A stretch of DNA of 64,000 bases from Croceibacterium mercuriale (GCF_000802385.1 NZ_JTDN01000002.1:1-64000), one strand, 5' to 3'. Positions 9,345-18,543 are shown, counted from the first letter of the stretch. Translations and numbers: made by a program. Notes: generated by a model from the letters alone, not told the origin.

Positions 9345-9367
9345 GGCCCGCATCACTGATGCGGGCC
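9345..9367. terminator. Bidirectional terminator between rlmE and cytochrome c
   Basis: A perfect 10-bp stem, GGCCCGCATC (9345-9354) and GATGCGGGCC (9358-9367), with a 3-nt loop, sits between the convergent rlmE and cytochrome c genes. Confidence 0.7.
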
Positions 9368-9393
9368 GCCTGATCCTGACTTCATGCAACCGG

Positions 9394-10068
9394 TCAGTTG
9401 CGGCCGATATTGTCACTCCCGTCGTCCGACGGTTCCTCGGACGCCACCGCACCGGCAGCGGCGGGGCTGTCGGCAGGTGGCGCACCGGCATTGGCGTCGT
9501 CCGGCTGCGCATCCTCTGCCGGCGCCTCTTCCGTGGCTGCGGCAGGCGTGGGCAGCGGCGGCCCGCCGCCATTTTCGTACAGGTAGCGGATCACGTTGGC
9601 GCGATCTTCCGCCTTGGACAGGCCTGCGAAGCTCATCTTGGTGCCGCTGGCGAAGGCGCGCGGAGAGGCGAGCCATTCGTTCATCGCCTCGTAGGTCCAC
9701 TCGCCGCCATTGCCCGACAGATCGCTGGAATAGGCGAAGCCCGCCGCATGCTTGCCGATCGGCTTGCCCAGCACGGCCCACAGATTGGGGCCGATCTGGT
9801 TGGGGCCACCCTGCGCGATCGTGTGGCACGCGGTGCACTTGGCAAAGACCGCCTCGCCGGCTTCCGGCGTCGCCGTGGCCAGCAGAGTGGCCAGATCCGG
9901 CCCCTCTTCGCCGCCTTCCTCTTCCGCGCCTTCGATCACATAGCCCAGCTTCTCGGGGCGTTCAGGGTGGTCGGCCCGAAAATACAGGGCGCTGACAACC
10001 GACAGGCCCAGCGCCACGATCCCGGCAAACAAGACCCACCCAAAGATGGTATTCAGTCGATCAGTCAT
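9394..10068 (-). CDS. Membrane-anchored class I cytochrome c (CycM-like)
   Basis: About 224 residues: one N-terminal membrane helix (about 10-30), an acidic linker, a c-type heme site CTACH at residues 78-82, and the axial methionine in GTKMSFAGL. This is the layout of alphaproteobacterial CycM/cytochrome c552, which passes electrons from the bc1 complex to the aa3 oxidase. The C-terminal 60 residues are a low-complexity Ala/Pro/Glu/Asp tail. The ATG at 10068 follows AGGAC; a further in-frame ATG lies five codons upstream. Confidence 0.85.
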   Translation of the reverse strand: MTDRLNTIFGWVLFAGIVALGLSVVSALYFRADHPERPEKLGYVIEGAEEEGGEEGPDLATLLATATPEAGEAVFAKCTACHTIAQGGPNQIGPNLWAVLGKPIGKHAAGFAYSSDLSGNGGEWTYEAMNEWLASPRAFASGTKMSFAGLSKAEDRANVIRYLYENGGGPPLPTPAAATEEAPAEDAQPDDANAGAPPADSPAAAGAVASEEPSDDGSDNIGRN

Positions 10069-10207
10069 CCGGTCCTGGCCCAAACAGTTTCATGCCGGTC
10101 TAATTACCCGGCGCCGCCCACGCAAGACCGGTACGGCATATGGGGTCATTTGCCTCATCCGCCTTTGCACTTGTCCGGCGCAGCACCTGCCATTAGCGCG
10201 CCGATCC

Positions 10208-11116
10208 ATGGAAAGTTTCGCCGCCCCGGCACTCGCCCTTGTCGATCAGATGACCCGCGCCGCCGCCGGGGAGCCCGGCCGCGCCATCGCCTTCCAGGGC
10301 GCACCCGGCGCCAATTCGCACAAGGCGGCGATCGAATGGGATCCCGGCTGCCTGCCGCTGCCCTGCTTCTCGTTCGAGGATGCGCTGGAGGCGGTCTCCA
10401 GCGGGCGTGCGGCCAGCGCCATCATCCCGATCGAGAACAGCCAGCACGGGCGGGTGGCCGATATCCACTTCCTGCTGCCGGGCAGCGGCCTCGCCATCGT
10501 GGCCGAACACTTCATGGTGGTGCACCATGCCTTGCTCGCCACCGGCCCCGGCCCCTTCACCGCCGCCTACAGCCACCCGCAGGCGCTGGGCCAGACGCGC
10601 CGCTACCTGCGGGATCGCGGCATCGTGCCGCTGAGCCATGCCGATACGGCGGGTGCCGCAGCCTTCGTCGCCGAACAGCGCGATCCCGCGATCGCCGCAG
10701 TCGCGCCGGCGCTCGCGGCGGACCTGTACGGCCTGCAGGTGATTGCCGACCGGATTGAGGATGCGTCCGACAACATGACCCGCTTCGTCGTGCTGGCGGC
10801 CGAACAGCCCGACCCGGCGACGCTGACGCCCGATGCACTGGCCGGCGCCACCGCCATGACAACCTTCGTGTTCCAGGTCCGCAACGTGCCCGCCGCGCTG
10901 TACAAGGCGCTGGGCGCGTTCGCCACCAACGGGGTCAACATCACCAAGCTGGAAAGCTACCAGGAAGGCGCCAGCTTTTCCGCCACCATGTTCTTTGCCG
11001 ACATCATCGGTGCCCCGGGCGACCCGGCGGTGGACCGTGCGCTGGAGGAGCTCGCCTTCCATGCGCGGGAACTGCGCATCCTGGGCAGTTACCGCCAGGC
11101 GCGCGTGCGCGGCTGA
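10208..11116 (+). CDS. pheA: Prephenate dehydratase
   Basis: A 302-residue monofunctional prephenate dehydratase that makes phenylpyruvate in phenylalanine synthesis. The catalytic domain (about 20-200) shows FQGAPGANSHKAA, IPIENSQHGRV and DNMTRFVVL, the last containing the catalytic Thr-Arg-Phe. A C-terminal ACT domain (about 215-290) should bind phenylalanine. It has LESYQ where many enzymes have ESRP, a variant common in alphaproteobacteria. There is no chorismate mutase domain. The two GNAT genes that follow within 3 bp may share its transcript. Confidence 0.9.
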   Translation: MESFAAPALALVDQMTRAAAGEPGRAIAFQGAPGANSHKAAIEWDPGCLPLPCFSFEDALEAVSSGRAASAIIPIENSQHGRVADIHFLLPGSGLAIVAEHFMVVHHALLATGPGPFTAAYSHPQALGQTRRYLRDRGIVPLSHADTAGAAAFVAEQRDPAIAAVAPALAADLYGLQVIADRIEDASDNMTRFVVLAAEQPDPATLTPDALAGATAMTTFVFQVRNVPAALYKALGAFATNGVNITKLESYQEGASFSATMFFADIIGAPGDPAVDRALEELAFHARELRILGSYRQARVRG

Positions 11117-11119
11117 GCG

Positions 11120-11605
11120 GTGCAGCCCGCCTCCCTCCCCACCTATCGCATCGTGCCCGATGATCTGACGGGCGAGCCGGTCACCACCCTGCTGCGGTTC
11201 CACCTGGACGAGATGCATCGCTGGTCCCCATCCGGGTCGGTCCACGCCATGCCTGTCGAGCGGCTGCGCCACCCCGATGTCGCCTTCTACAGCGCGTGGG
11301 ATGGCGAGGCGCTCGCCGCCGTGGGCGCACTGCGGCAACTGGATGCTGCCCGTGGCGAGCTGAAGTCGATGCGCGCCAACCCGGCGTGGCGCGGACGCGG
11401 CGCCGGGCAGGCACTCCTGCTGCACCTAGTGGCCGAGGCACGCGGACGCGGCCTCACCTGGCTGGGGCTGGAGACCGGCCGCACCGAACCGTTCCATCCG
11501 GCGGTGGCGCTATACCGCAAGCACGGCTTCGTCTCGTGCCCGCCGTTCGCCGGCTATGTTGCCGACGAGTTCTCCCAATGCCTGGAACTGGTGCTGCCCG
11601 CATGA
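11120..11605 (+). CDS. GNAT family N-acetyltransferase
   Basis: A 161-residue GNAT fold. The acetyl-CoA pyrophosphate loop is visible in ANPAWRGRGAGQALL, and the C-terminal LETGRTEPFHPAVALYRKHGF is the usual motif B/alpha-4 region. It starts with GTG, 3 bp after pheA stops, and overlaps the next GNAT by 4 bp (ATGA). The substrate cannot be told from sequence; the closest general type is the YsnE/PhnO-like small-molecule acetyltransferases. Confidence 0.75.
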   Translation: MQPASLPTYRIVPDDLTGEPVTTLLRFHLDEMHRWSPSGSVHAMPVERLRHPDVAFYSAWDGEALAAVGALRQLDAARGELKSMRANPAWRGRGAGQALLLHLVAEARGRGLTWLGLETGRTEPFHPAVALYRKHGFVSCPPFAGYVADEFSQCLELVLPA

Positions 11606-12126
11606 CAGATCTCCGCCGCGCCATCCCCGCCGACGCCGCCGCGCTGGCGGCCTTTGCCGGCAAGGCCTTCGATGCCGCCTTTGCGCATCTCTACCCCCCG
11701 GCCGATCTCGCGCAGTTTCATGCCGAGAGCCGCTCCGTCGGCAAGTATGCCGCCGCCCTCGCCGACCCCGACACGCGTGTCGCGCTGGTGGAGGATGGGG
11801 GCGAGATCCTCGCTTATGCGCTGATCATCATGGGCGGCCACTTCCCCGATCGCCCGGCACCGCAACCGCAGCGGCCCGTGCTGCTGAGCCAGCTCTACTG
11901 CGCCGGGCACACGACCAGCCAAGGCCTGGGCGCCCGTCTGCTCGACTGGAGCGTAAGCGAGGCGGAAGGCTGGGGTGCCGATGCCATCCAGCTGTCGGTC
12001 TATAGCGGCAATCACGGCGCGCAGGCCTTCTACCGCCGGCACGGCTTCACGCATGTCGGCGACACCCACTTCTGGGTCGGCCAGACCTGCGACGACGAGT
12101 TCCTGTACGAGCGGGCGCTGGGCTAG
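11602..12126 (+). CDS. GNAT family N-acetyltransferase (second copy)
   Basis: A 174-residue GNAT enzyme, distinct from its neighbour. The LSQLYCAGHTTSQGLGARLLDW stretch corresponds to the beta-4 strand and CoA loop, with a divergent QGLGARL in place of Q/RxxGxG/A. QLSVYSGNHGAQAFYRRHGF is the classical C-terminal motif. Its ATG lies within the stop of the preceding GNAT, so the two are translationally coupled. The substrate is unknown. Confidence 0.75.
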   Translation: MTDLRRAIPADAAALAAFAGKAFDAAFAHLYPPADLAQFHAESRSVGKYAAALADPDTRVALVEDGGEILAYALIIMGGHFPDRPAPQPQRPVLLSQLYCAGHTTSQGLGARLLDWSVSEAEGWGADAIQLSVYSGNHGAQAFYRRHGFTHVGDTHFWVGQTCDDEFLYERALG

Positions 12127-12159
12127 ACGGTTGGGTGCGTTTGGGTGGAATGCGGACAT

Positions 12160-12531
12160 CTACTCGGTGCAGTTGATCGGCGAGCAGTATACCTCGAAGG
12201 AGAGGTTGTAGAGGTCCAATGACGCGACGTCAGGCCCGAAAGCATAGCCTTCTAGAAGATGTAGCCTGCCCTCGTTCATGAAGAGAACAAACCCAAATCC
12301 ATGTTCTACACCCGCCACATGGGCATGTGTTGAGTGCCCGAGAACGTCCGGCGCATCGACCGGTGGAACATCACTCGGCACGGCTATGTCGGTGAAGAAA
12401 CCGTGCTCGGTATCGACCCGCTTCGTAACGGTGGCGCGAGTAAGTTGACGCCTAAGCCCCGGTGCCAGCGTTGGAGTTTCTGCGAAGATGGTTCCAAGCA
12501 CGGCCGTCTCGAGTTCGGTGAAGCTGCTCAT
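12160..12531 (-). CDS. Hypothetical protein in a low-GC patch
   Basis: A 123-residue soluble protein with no signal peptide or membrane helix. It starts MSSFTELETAVLGTIF and ends in a strand-rich segment with FGFVLFMNEGRLHLLEGY. The gene has about 56% GC, well below its neighbours, which suggests recent transfer. I do not recognise the family. The length, strand-rich C-terminus and isolated low-GC setting are reminiscent of stand-alone immunity-type or orphan accessory proteins, but no toxin is next to it. Confidence 0.55.
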   Translation of the reverse strand: MSSFTELETAVLGTIFAETPTLAPGLRRQLTRATVTKRVDTEHGFFTDIAVPSDVPPVDAPDVLGHSTHAHVAGVEHGFGFVLFMNEGRLHLLEGYAFGPDVASLDLYNLSFEVYCSPINCTE

Positions 12532-12641
12532 CGCGAGGATCGTAGCAGGAATTCGTGACGTCTGCTTCTGGGGCGGAAGCCGCCACCATTCCGCCCATAA
12601 CCATTTTCCTACATCCGCCCCGCGCGCCTACGCCCTCGCGC

Positions 12642-13154
12642 ATGAGCAACCGCCGCAACTCGACCAAACGCCCCCGCCACAAGCCATGGGCGCCTTATCT
12701 CAAGCTGCCCGCCTTCCTGCCTGTGCCGCTGCGCACCCGCAAGGATGGCTGGACGCCGGCGCGGCAGGCCCGTTTCATCGCGCTGCTGGCGGAAACCGCC
12801 TGTGTGCGGAAGGCCGCACAGCTGCTCGGCCTCACCCGCGAGTCGGCCTATCGCCTGCGCAAGCATCCCGGTGCCGGCTCCTTCAGGGCCGCATGGGACA
12901 CCGCGGTGCGGGGAAAACAGCAGCCCCGCTGGAAGTTCACACCGGCGGAGGCACACCAGCTGGCGCTCGCCGGGCCGTTCCACATCGCGCTGCATCGCGG
13001 CCGGGCACGCACCATCTGGCGAAAACCGGATGATTCCAGGCTGTTGAGCGCGGTGCACCGGCTCGACCGCGTGCTCGGCGCGGGCCTGCCCGGCTGGCTG
13101 GATGACCCGTTCGCCTGGCTCGACGTGCGGCGACAAATCCGCCGTTCGGTGTAA
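12642..13154 (+). CDS. Helix-turn-helix domain hypothetical protein
   Basis: A 170-residue basic protein. Residues about 45-75 (ETACVRKAAQLLGLTRESAY) form a helix-turn-helix resembling homeodomain-like or terminase-small-subunit HTHs, preceded by a Lys/Arg-rich N-terminus. The C-terminal half shows no known fold. The ATG at 12642 gives a natural start, though no strong ribosome binding site is visible. Such short HTH proteins recur in sphingomonads; the function is unknown, with DNA binding likely. Confidence 0.6.
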   Translation: MSNRRNSTKRPRHKPWAPYLKLPAFLPVPLRTRKDGWTPARQARFIALLAETACVRKAAQLLGLTRESAYRLRKHPGAGSFRAAWDTAVRGKQQPRWKFTPAEAHQLALAGPFHIALHRGRARTIWRKPDDSRLLSAVHRLDRVLGAGLPGWLDDPFAWLDVRRQIRRSV

Positions 13155-13186
13155 CCCCCTTGCGCATCCGCAGCCGTGCCGTGCGA

Positions 13187-14941
13187 TTACTTCCCGCTTT
13201 CGGTGATGATCAGGTCCATCGCTCCGGCGGCGCGGATGTCGCCCGCTTCCAGCTGCAATTGCAGCCGCTTGCGGTCCATCTTGCGATAGGACGCCTCCGC
13301 CTGGTCGATCTCCTCGTTGCCCAGGCCCAGCTTGGCCAGTGCCAGGCGCGCCATGATGATGGCGGAGCCGAGCACCTCGCGCACCACCGCCGCCGTGGGG
13401 TGACCATGCAGGCGGATCACGCTGCGCCGGTCGAATGCGCGGACATAGATCGCGGCCTGCGGGAAGGCGTCATGCACCGCATCGATCAGGTCGGGCGTGG
13501 CCTGGTCGTCGTCGATGCAGAACAGGATCAGCTGCACCTCCTCGGCTCCGGCCTGCCGCAGCAGATCCAGCCGGGTGCCGTCCCCGAAATAGACGGTGGC
13601 GCCGAATTCCTTGGCGACGTCGATGATCTCCACATCGGTGTCGATCAGCGTGACCGTCACCCCGCCCGCCAGCAGGGTCTGCGCCACCGTCTGGCCGAAC
13701 CGGCCATAGCCGACGACCAGCGCACCGGCCGCTGCCTGCCCGCCGGGGCCATCCCGCTCGTCCAGGGCCTTGGGCTCCTCGGCGAAGCGGCGCATGACCT
13801 GCATCAGGAACGGGGTCGTCGCCATGGACAGCGTCACGATCGCGCCGAACAGGCTGGCCGCTTCCGGCGTGATCAGCAGCGCGCTGGTCGCCTGCGCGAA
13901 CAGCACGAAGCCGAACTCGCCGCCCTGGCTCAGCAGCAGGCCCAATCCCACCGCGGCACGCCAGGTCATGCGGAAGCCCAGGCCCAGTACCGTGATGACC
14001 CCGGCCTTCACCGCGACCAGACCGACGGCCATGCCGACCACGAACAACGGCCGTTCGGCGATGGCGCCAAGGTCCAGCATCATGCCGACGGAGATGAAGA
14101 ACAGGCCCAGCAGGATGGAGCGGAACGGCTCCACGCTGTTCTCCAGCTCGTGGCGATAGGGCGTGTCGGCCAGCATGACGCCCGCGATGAAGGCGCCCAG
14201 TGCGGTGGACAGGCCCAGTGCCTCCATTACGGCCGCGCTGGCCACCACCGTGAACAGCCCGGCGACGACGAACATCTCGCGCTCGCCCAAGCCGGCGATC
14301 AGGCGGAACATGGGGCGGATCAGAAACCGCCCGGCCAGGATCAGGCCGACGATTGCCGCCAGCGTCATCAGGATCAGCTGCCAGCCTGGCGGGCCGCCCT
14401 GGTCTGCCGGATTGCGGCTCAGCGCCGCGACGATCGTGATCAGCGGGATGATCGACAGGTCCTGAAACAGCAGCACGGCGAAGGCCCGCTCCCCGCTGGG
14501 GGTGCGCAGCCGCCCGGAGCTTTGCAGCATGGGCAACACCTGCGCGGTGGAGCTGAGGCCCAGCGGCAGGCCCAGCGCCAGCGCGGCTGGCCACGAGATG
14601 CCGGTGACCAGCCCGATCAGCAGCGCCAGTGCCAGCCCGCAGACCAGCACCTGCAGCAGGCCCAGACCGAAGATCTCGTTCCGCATCCGCCACAGCCGGC
14701 CGGGGTTCAGTTCCAGCCCGACGATGAACAGCAGCATGACGATGCCCAGTTCGGCGAAGCTGTTGATCGCCTCCGCCTCGCCCGCCCAGCCCAGCACCTG
14801 CGGCCCGACCGCGACGCCGGCGATCAGGTAGCCCAGCGTGGCACCCAGCCCGGCCCTGCGGAACAGCAGCACGAAGCCGAGGGCGAAGCCCAGCAGGATC
14901 AGCCCTTCGCGCAGCATCATGCCGCCGCCATGCGCTTCCAT
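13187..14941 (-). CDS. CPA2 cation:proton antiporter with TrkA-N domain (KefB/KefC-like)
   Basis: About 584 residues: 12-13 membrane helices (about 8-385), then a Rossmann NAD-binding TrkA-N domain (VVGYGRFGQTVAQTL, with LIDTD after the next strand). The layout is that of glutathione-gated or ligand-gated K+/H+ antiporters. I chose the ATG at 14941, giving MEAHGGGMMLREG; ATGs a few codons in are alternatives, and a longer upstream frame looks spurious. No KefF/KefG accessory gene is adjacent. It is divergent from ispG. Confidence 0.86.
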   Translation of the reverse strand: MEAHGGGMMLREGLILLGFALGFVLLFRRAGLGATLGYLIAGVAVGPQVLGWAGEAEAINSFAELGIVMLLFIVGLELNPGRLWRMRNEIFGLGLLQVLVCGLALALLIGLVTGISWPAALALGLPLGLSSTAQVLPMLQSSGRLRTPSGERAFAVLLFQDLSIIPLITIVAALSRNPADQGGPPGWQLILMTLAAIVGLILAGRFLIRPMFRLIAGLGEREMFVVAGLFTVVASAAVMEALGLSTALGAFIAGVMLADTPYRHELENSVEPFRSILLGLFFISVGMMLDLGAIAERPLFVVGMAVGLVAVKAGVITVLGLGFRMTWRAAVGLGLLLSQGGEFGFVLFAQATSALLITPEAASLFGAIVTLSMATTPFLMQVMRRFAEEPKALDERDGPGGQAAAGALVVGYGRFGQTVAQTLLAGGVTVTLIDTDVEIIDVAKEFGATVYFGDGTRLDLLRQAGAEEVQLILFCIDDDQATPDLIDAVHDAFPQAAIYVRAFDRRSVIRLHGHPTAAVVREVLGSAIIMARLALAKLGLGNEEIDQAEASYRKMDRKRLQLQLEAGDIRAAGAMDLIITESGK

Positions 14942-15036
14942 TGTCTGTTCCCCGCGTCCCTTGATGTCCCACGGGCCGTTTTGCCGATGAATGAACATAA
15001 GGCAATGCGGCAGAGCCCACGCATGGCGCGAATGCC

Positions 15037-15065
15037 TTGGACCCGTCATCCACAATGCCTATAGA
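15037..15065 (+). promoter_or_regulatory. Candidate sigma-70 promoter of ispG
   Basis: TTGGAC (15037-15042) and TATAGA (15060-15065) are separated by exactly 17 bp. The predicted transcription start falls at about 15072, next to the ispG ATG at 15073, so the transcript would be leaderless or nearly so. Confidence 0.45.
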
Positions 15066-15072
15066 GGTTCCC

Positions 15073-16299
15073 ATGTCCTCCGTACGACCCTGGCGCGATA
15101 TCGAGCGCCGCAAGAGCCGGCAGATCATGGTCGGCCGCGTGCCCGTGGGCGGCGACGCCCCGATCAGCGTCCAGACCATGACCAACACGCCCACCACCGA
15201 TGTGGCCGCCACGATCGACCAGATCCGTCGCTGCGAGGAGGCCGGGGCGGATATCGTCCGTGTGTCGTGCCCCGACACCGATTCCGCCCGCGCCTTCCGC
15301 GAGATCGTGCGCGGATCCAACGTGCCGCTCGTCGCCGACATCCACTTCCACTACAAGCGGGCGCTGGAAGCGGCGGATGCGGGCGCGGCCTGCCTGCGGA
15401 TCAACCCCGGCAATATCGGCGGTGCGGAGCGGGTGGGCGAGGTCGTCCGCGCGGCCAAGGCCAATGGCTGCTCCATCCGCATCGGCGTCAATGCCGGATC
15501 GCTGGAACGGCACCTGCTGGAGAAGTACGCGGAGCCCTGCCCGGAGGCGCTGGTGGAATCCGCGCTGGACCATATCAAGCTGCTGCAGGACCACGACTTC
15601 CACGAATACAAGGTGGCGGTGAAGGCGTCGGACGTGTTCCTGGCGGTCGCCGCCTACATGGCGCTGGCCGACGCGGTCGACTGCCCGTTGCACCTGGGCA
15701 TCACCGAAGCCGGTGGCCTGATCGGCGGCACGGTGAAGAGCTCGGTCGGCATGGGCAACCTGCTGTGGGCCGGGATCGGCGACACGATCCGCGTCAGCCT
15801 CTCGGCCGAGCCTGAGCAGGAAGTGCGCGTCGGGTTCGAGATGCTGAAGACGCTGGGCCTGCGCACCCGCGGCGTGCGCGTCGTCAGCTGCCCGTCCTGC
15901 GCACGGCAGGGCTTCGACGTGATCCGCACCGTCACCGCGCTGGAGGAACGGCTGTCGCACATCAAGACGCCGCTCAGCCTGTCCGTGCTGGGCTGCGTCG
16001 TAAACGGACCGGGCGAGGCGCGGGAGACCGATATCGGCATCACCGGCGGTGGCGCGGGCAAGCACATGGTCTACCTGTCCGGCCTCACCAGCCACACGGT
16101 CGACAGCGATGCCATGCTGGACCACATCGTGCAGCTGGTGGAGAACAAGGCGGCCGAGATCGAGGCCGAGGCAAGCGATGCCGGCCAGTCGTCGAACGTC
16201 CCGGCCGAGGTGCTGCCCGGCGGTGCGATGCCGGGTGCCTCTCTGACCGCGGACGCGGTCGCCGACGCGCTGGCCACGCCGCGCGAGGCGGCGGAGTAG
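15073..16299 (+). CDS. ispG: 4-hydroxy-3-methylbut-2-enyl diphosphate synthase (flavodoxin)
   Basis: A 408-residue GcpE/IspG enzyme that reduces MEcPP to HMBPP in the MEP isoprenoid pathway with a [4Fe-4S] cluster. Cluster cysteines are in [13 protein letters not shown] and [11 protein letters not shown]. The N-terminal TIM-barrel part (about 15-270) shows VQTMTNTPT and [10 protein letters not shown]. The C-terminal 45 residues form an Ala/Glu-rich extension outside the catalytic core. The start at 15073 is supported by AGAGG at 15063-15067, which overlaps the predicted -10 box. Confidence 0.95.
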   Translation: MSSVRPWRDIERRKSRQIMVGRVPVGGDAPISVQTMTNTPTTDVAATIDQIRRCEEAGADIVRVSCPDTDSARAFREIVRGSNVPLVADIHFHYKRALEAADAGAACLRINPGNIGGAERVGEVVRAAKANGCSIRIGVNAGSLERHLLEKYAEPCPEALVESALDHIKLLQDHDFHEYKVAVKASDVFLAVAAYMALADAVDCPLHLGITEAGGLIGGTVKSSVGMGNLLWAGIGDTIRVSLSAEPEQEVRVGFEMLKTLGLRTRGVRVVSCPSCARQGFDVIRTVTALEERLSHIKTPLSLSVLGCVVNGPGEARETDIGITGGGAGKHMVYLSGLTSHTVDSDAMLDHIVQLVENKAAEIEAEASDAGQSSNVPAEVLPGGAMPGASLTADAVADALATPREAAE

Positions 16300-16310
16300 C
16301 GCCGGCGGCC

Positions 16311-17228
16311 TTGCTACACGTCGTTCATCATGTCGACTACATGGCCCCTGCGCCGACGCGGGGGACGTTCCGGTTCGACAAATACAAGGCGGTGATGGTC
16401 GCCCTGCGCGAATCCGGTCATCCGATCACCGAACACGCGCCCCAGCCCATGCCCCGCGCCTGGCTGGAGGCAGTGCATGATCCGGCCTATGTGGCGGAGG
16501 TGTTTGCCGCTGCCGTGCCGGCGATCAAGGAACGGCGCATCGGCTTCCCGGTAACGCCCCACATCGCCAGCCGTGGTGCGCATACCAGCGGCGGTACCTG
16601 GCTGGCGGCGCAGCTCGCCCGGCGGCACGGCTATGCCGCGAACAGCGCCGCTGGCAGCCATCATGCGCTGCACGACACGGGTGCCGGCTATTGCGTGTTC
16701 AACGATCTGGCCGTCACCGCCAACCGCCTGCTGGCCGAAGGCGACGCACAGCGCGTACTGATCGTCGATCTCGACGTGCACCAGGGGGACGGCACCGCCA
16801 GCCTCATGGCGGGCCGCGACGACGTGTTCACCCTTTCGTTCCATGCCGAGAAGAACTTCCCCGCCCGCAAGGCCCGCTCGACGCTGGACGTGCCCCTGCC
16901 TGACGGGGTGGAGGACGCAGCCTATCTCGCCACTCTGGCGCAGGTGCTGCCCGCGGTGCTGGACGAGTTCGCGCCGGACATCGTGCTCTACCAGGCCGGC
17001 GTCGATCCCCATCGGGACGACCGGCTGGGTCGACTGGCTCTCAGCGATGAAGGCCTGCAGGCGCGCGATCGCTATGTGCTAGCGCAGGCGCGGGGGCGCG
17101 GCCTGCCGGTCGCCAGCGCACTGGGCGGTGGCTACGGTCCGGATCCGATGGTGATCGGCCAGCGCCACGCCCGCACCATGCTGGCGATGGCGCAGGAGAA
17201 TGCGCGCTATCCTGCCTTGGCCATGTAG
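16311..17228 (+). CDS. Histone deacetylase family amidohydrolase
   Basis: A 305-residue Zn-dependent deacetylase-fold enzyme (AcuC/HDAC family), likely acting on acetylated polyamines or other small amides. Zinc and catalytic residues are seen in GSHHALHDTGAGYCVFND, LIVDLDVHQGDGT and YQAGVDPHRDDRLG. I used a TTG start at 16311 because it restores the usual LHVVHH N-terminus; the first ATG (16341) would remove ten residues of it. It is 11 bp after ispG and probably co-transcribed. Its 3' end overlaps the convergent lipoprotein gene by 22 bp. Confidence 0.85.
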   Translation: MLHVVHHVDYMAPAPTRGTFRFDKYKAVMVALRESGHPITEHAPQPMPRAWLEAVHDPAYVAEVFAAAVPAIKERRIGFPVTPHIASRGAHTSGGTWLAAQLARRHGYAANSAAGSHHALHDTGAGYCVFNDLAVTANRLLAEGDAQRVLIVDLDVHQGDGTASLMAGRDDVFTLSFHAEKNFPARKARSTLDVPLPDGVEDAAYLATLAQVLPAVLDEFAPDIVLYQAGVDPHRDDRLGRLALSDEGLQARDRYVLAQARGRGLPVASALGGGYGPDPMVIGQRHARTMLAMAQENARYPALAM

Positions 17229-17716
17229 ATGTCGATGTAGTCGGTCAGACCGTCGCACCACTCGAACTCGCGCAGGCGCCAGTAGGGGCGGTTCTGCGTC
17301 ACCGCAAAATGCCACAGCTTGTCCGCGCTGCATTGCCGGCCGGCGTCGGGCGTGTCGGTGATGCGAATGGTGCCGTTCAGGACGAAATAGTCGGCCCCGA
17401 TCTCCTCTACCGTGCCCGACACCGACATGCGCCCAGGCCCGTCGGGCTGGTCCTGCGCCGCGTCCAGCCGGATCGTCCCGTTCTCCTCCACCACGCGCAC
17501 CACGCCGCGTGTGTCCCAGCCGATCCATTGCAGCGTGGCGCCATCGGCCGCCAGCAACCGGTCGGCGGCCGCGCGATCAAGGATGCGGGTCGGCATGAGC
17601 GGCGCCTGGGGCGCCATTGCCTCTGCCGGCAATTGCGCCGATGCCGCTGGTGGCAATGCCGCAGTGCTGCATGCGCCAAGAGGCAGCAGGAACAGCATGT
17701 TCGTCCATCTCATCAT
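17207..17716 (-). CDS. Hypothetical lipoprotein
   Basis: A 169-residue protein with a short signal peptide and lipobox LPLGAC near residue 15, so probably a lipid-anchored envelope protein. The mature part holds a predicted strand-rich domain ending in CDGLTDYIDIYMAKAG, with two further cysteines (QCSADK and EWCDG). I do not recognise a named family. It is convergent with and overlaps the deacetylase gene. Confidence 0.68.
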   Translation of the reverse strand: MMRWTNMLFLLPLGACSTAALPPAASAQLPAEAMAPQAPLMPTRILDRAAADRLLAADGATLQWIGWDTRGVVRVVEENGTIRLDAAQDQPDGPGRMSVSGTVEEIGADYFVLNGTIRITDTPDAGRQCSADKLWHFAVTQNRPYWRLREFEWCDGLTDYIDIYMAKAG

Positions 17717-17817
17717 CGACTCTCCTCTCCCGCCTCCAACGCATATCGCGGCGGAATGCCTCCCGTCCGGGACGCCCTGTTCACCCCGCGGCTAGACTCC
17801 GGCTGCTATCGCAGGGC

Positions 17818-18447
17818 ATGGTCGCACATGTGGATCGACGGGGACTACTGACCGGGGCGCTGGCCGCCGCCGCCGCCGGCGTGGCAGCGTTGCCGGCGCG
17901 TGTCTTCGCGCAGGCGAGCAGCGCCAGCCCGCGCGATATCGCCATCCTGGATATTGCTCGGCGGGAGGTGGAGCGTGCCGGCGCCGTGCTGTGGCGGCGC
18001 GACATCGCCGGCATCGCGGATTTTGCGGTCCATTCCGCCGTGCCGCGTTTTCACTTCGCCAATCTGGAGAATGGCACGGTACGGTCGTTCCGCGTCTGCC
18101 ACGGCACCGGCTCAGACCCGGAGCACGACGGCTACCTCAACTATTATTCGGATATCGAAGGGTCCAACTGCACCAGCCGCGGTGCCTATGTGACCTGGGA
18201 GTGGTACAAGGGCCGTTATGGCACCTCCATCCGCCTCGGCGGGCTGGACCCCACCAACCTCAATGCCCTGCCCCGGGCCATCGTGATGCACCCGGCGCAA
18301 TATGCCACGGCCGATCACGTCGCCAGCTATGGCCGGATGGGTCGGTCGAATGGCTGCTTCGCCATGGACCCGAACGATTTCAATGAAGCACTGTGGAACC
18401 TGTCGGGCGGCCGCCTGCTCTTCGCGGACAGCCTCGGCATCAGCTGA
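17818..18447 (+). CDS. Murein L,D-transpeptidase catalytic domain protein (YkuD_2-like), secreted
   Basis: A 209-residue protein with an N-terminal DRRGLLTG motif and an Ala-rich hydrophobic stretch, resembling a Tat-type signal peptide. The mature domain matches the YkuD_2 family: HPAQYATADHVASYGRMGRS then NGCFAMDP, with the presumed catalytic cysteine in SNGCFA. It would cross-link or tether peptidoglycan in the periplasm. The ATG at 17818 is the first in frame with the signal. It is convergent with a second L,D-transpeptidase gene across a 12-bp hairpin. Confidence 0.8.
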   Translation: MVAHVDRRGLLTGALAAAAAGVAALPARVFAQASSASPRDIAILDIARREVERAGAVLWRRDIAGIADFAVHSAVPRFHFANLENGTVRSFRVCHGTGSDPEHDGYLNYYSDIEGSNCTSRGAYVTWEWYKGRYGTSIRLGGLDPTNLNALPRAIVMHPAQYATADHVASYGRMGRSNGCFAMDPNDFNEALWNLSGGRLLFADSLGIS

Positions 18448-18503
18448 GGCGCTCCGGAAGATAGGCGATATTACCTAGGCTCGCCTTTCGACAGCTTCGG
18501 GAC

Positions 18504-18535
18504 GGGCGGATGTCGTGCATGGACGACATCCGCCC
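18504..18535. terminator. Bidirectional hairpin between two L,D-transpeptidase genes
   Basis: A perfect 12-bp stem, GGGCGGATGTCG (18504-18515) with CGACATCCGCCC (18524-18535) and an 8-nt loop, between convergent genes. No T-run follows. Confidence 0.65.
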
Positions 18536-18543
18536 CGCCTGCC

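Noticed and set aside
13160-15064. A 634-codon plus-strand frame across the Kef-type antiporter gene
   Set aside because: It is antisense to a clear antiporter. Its translation is Gln/His/Arg-rich with no domain, as expected from high-GC antisense.
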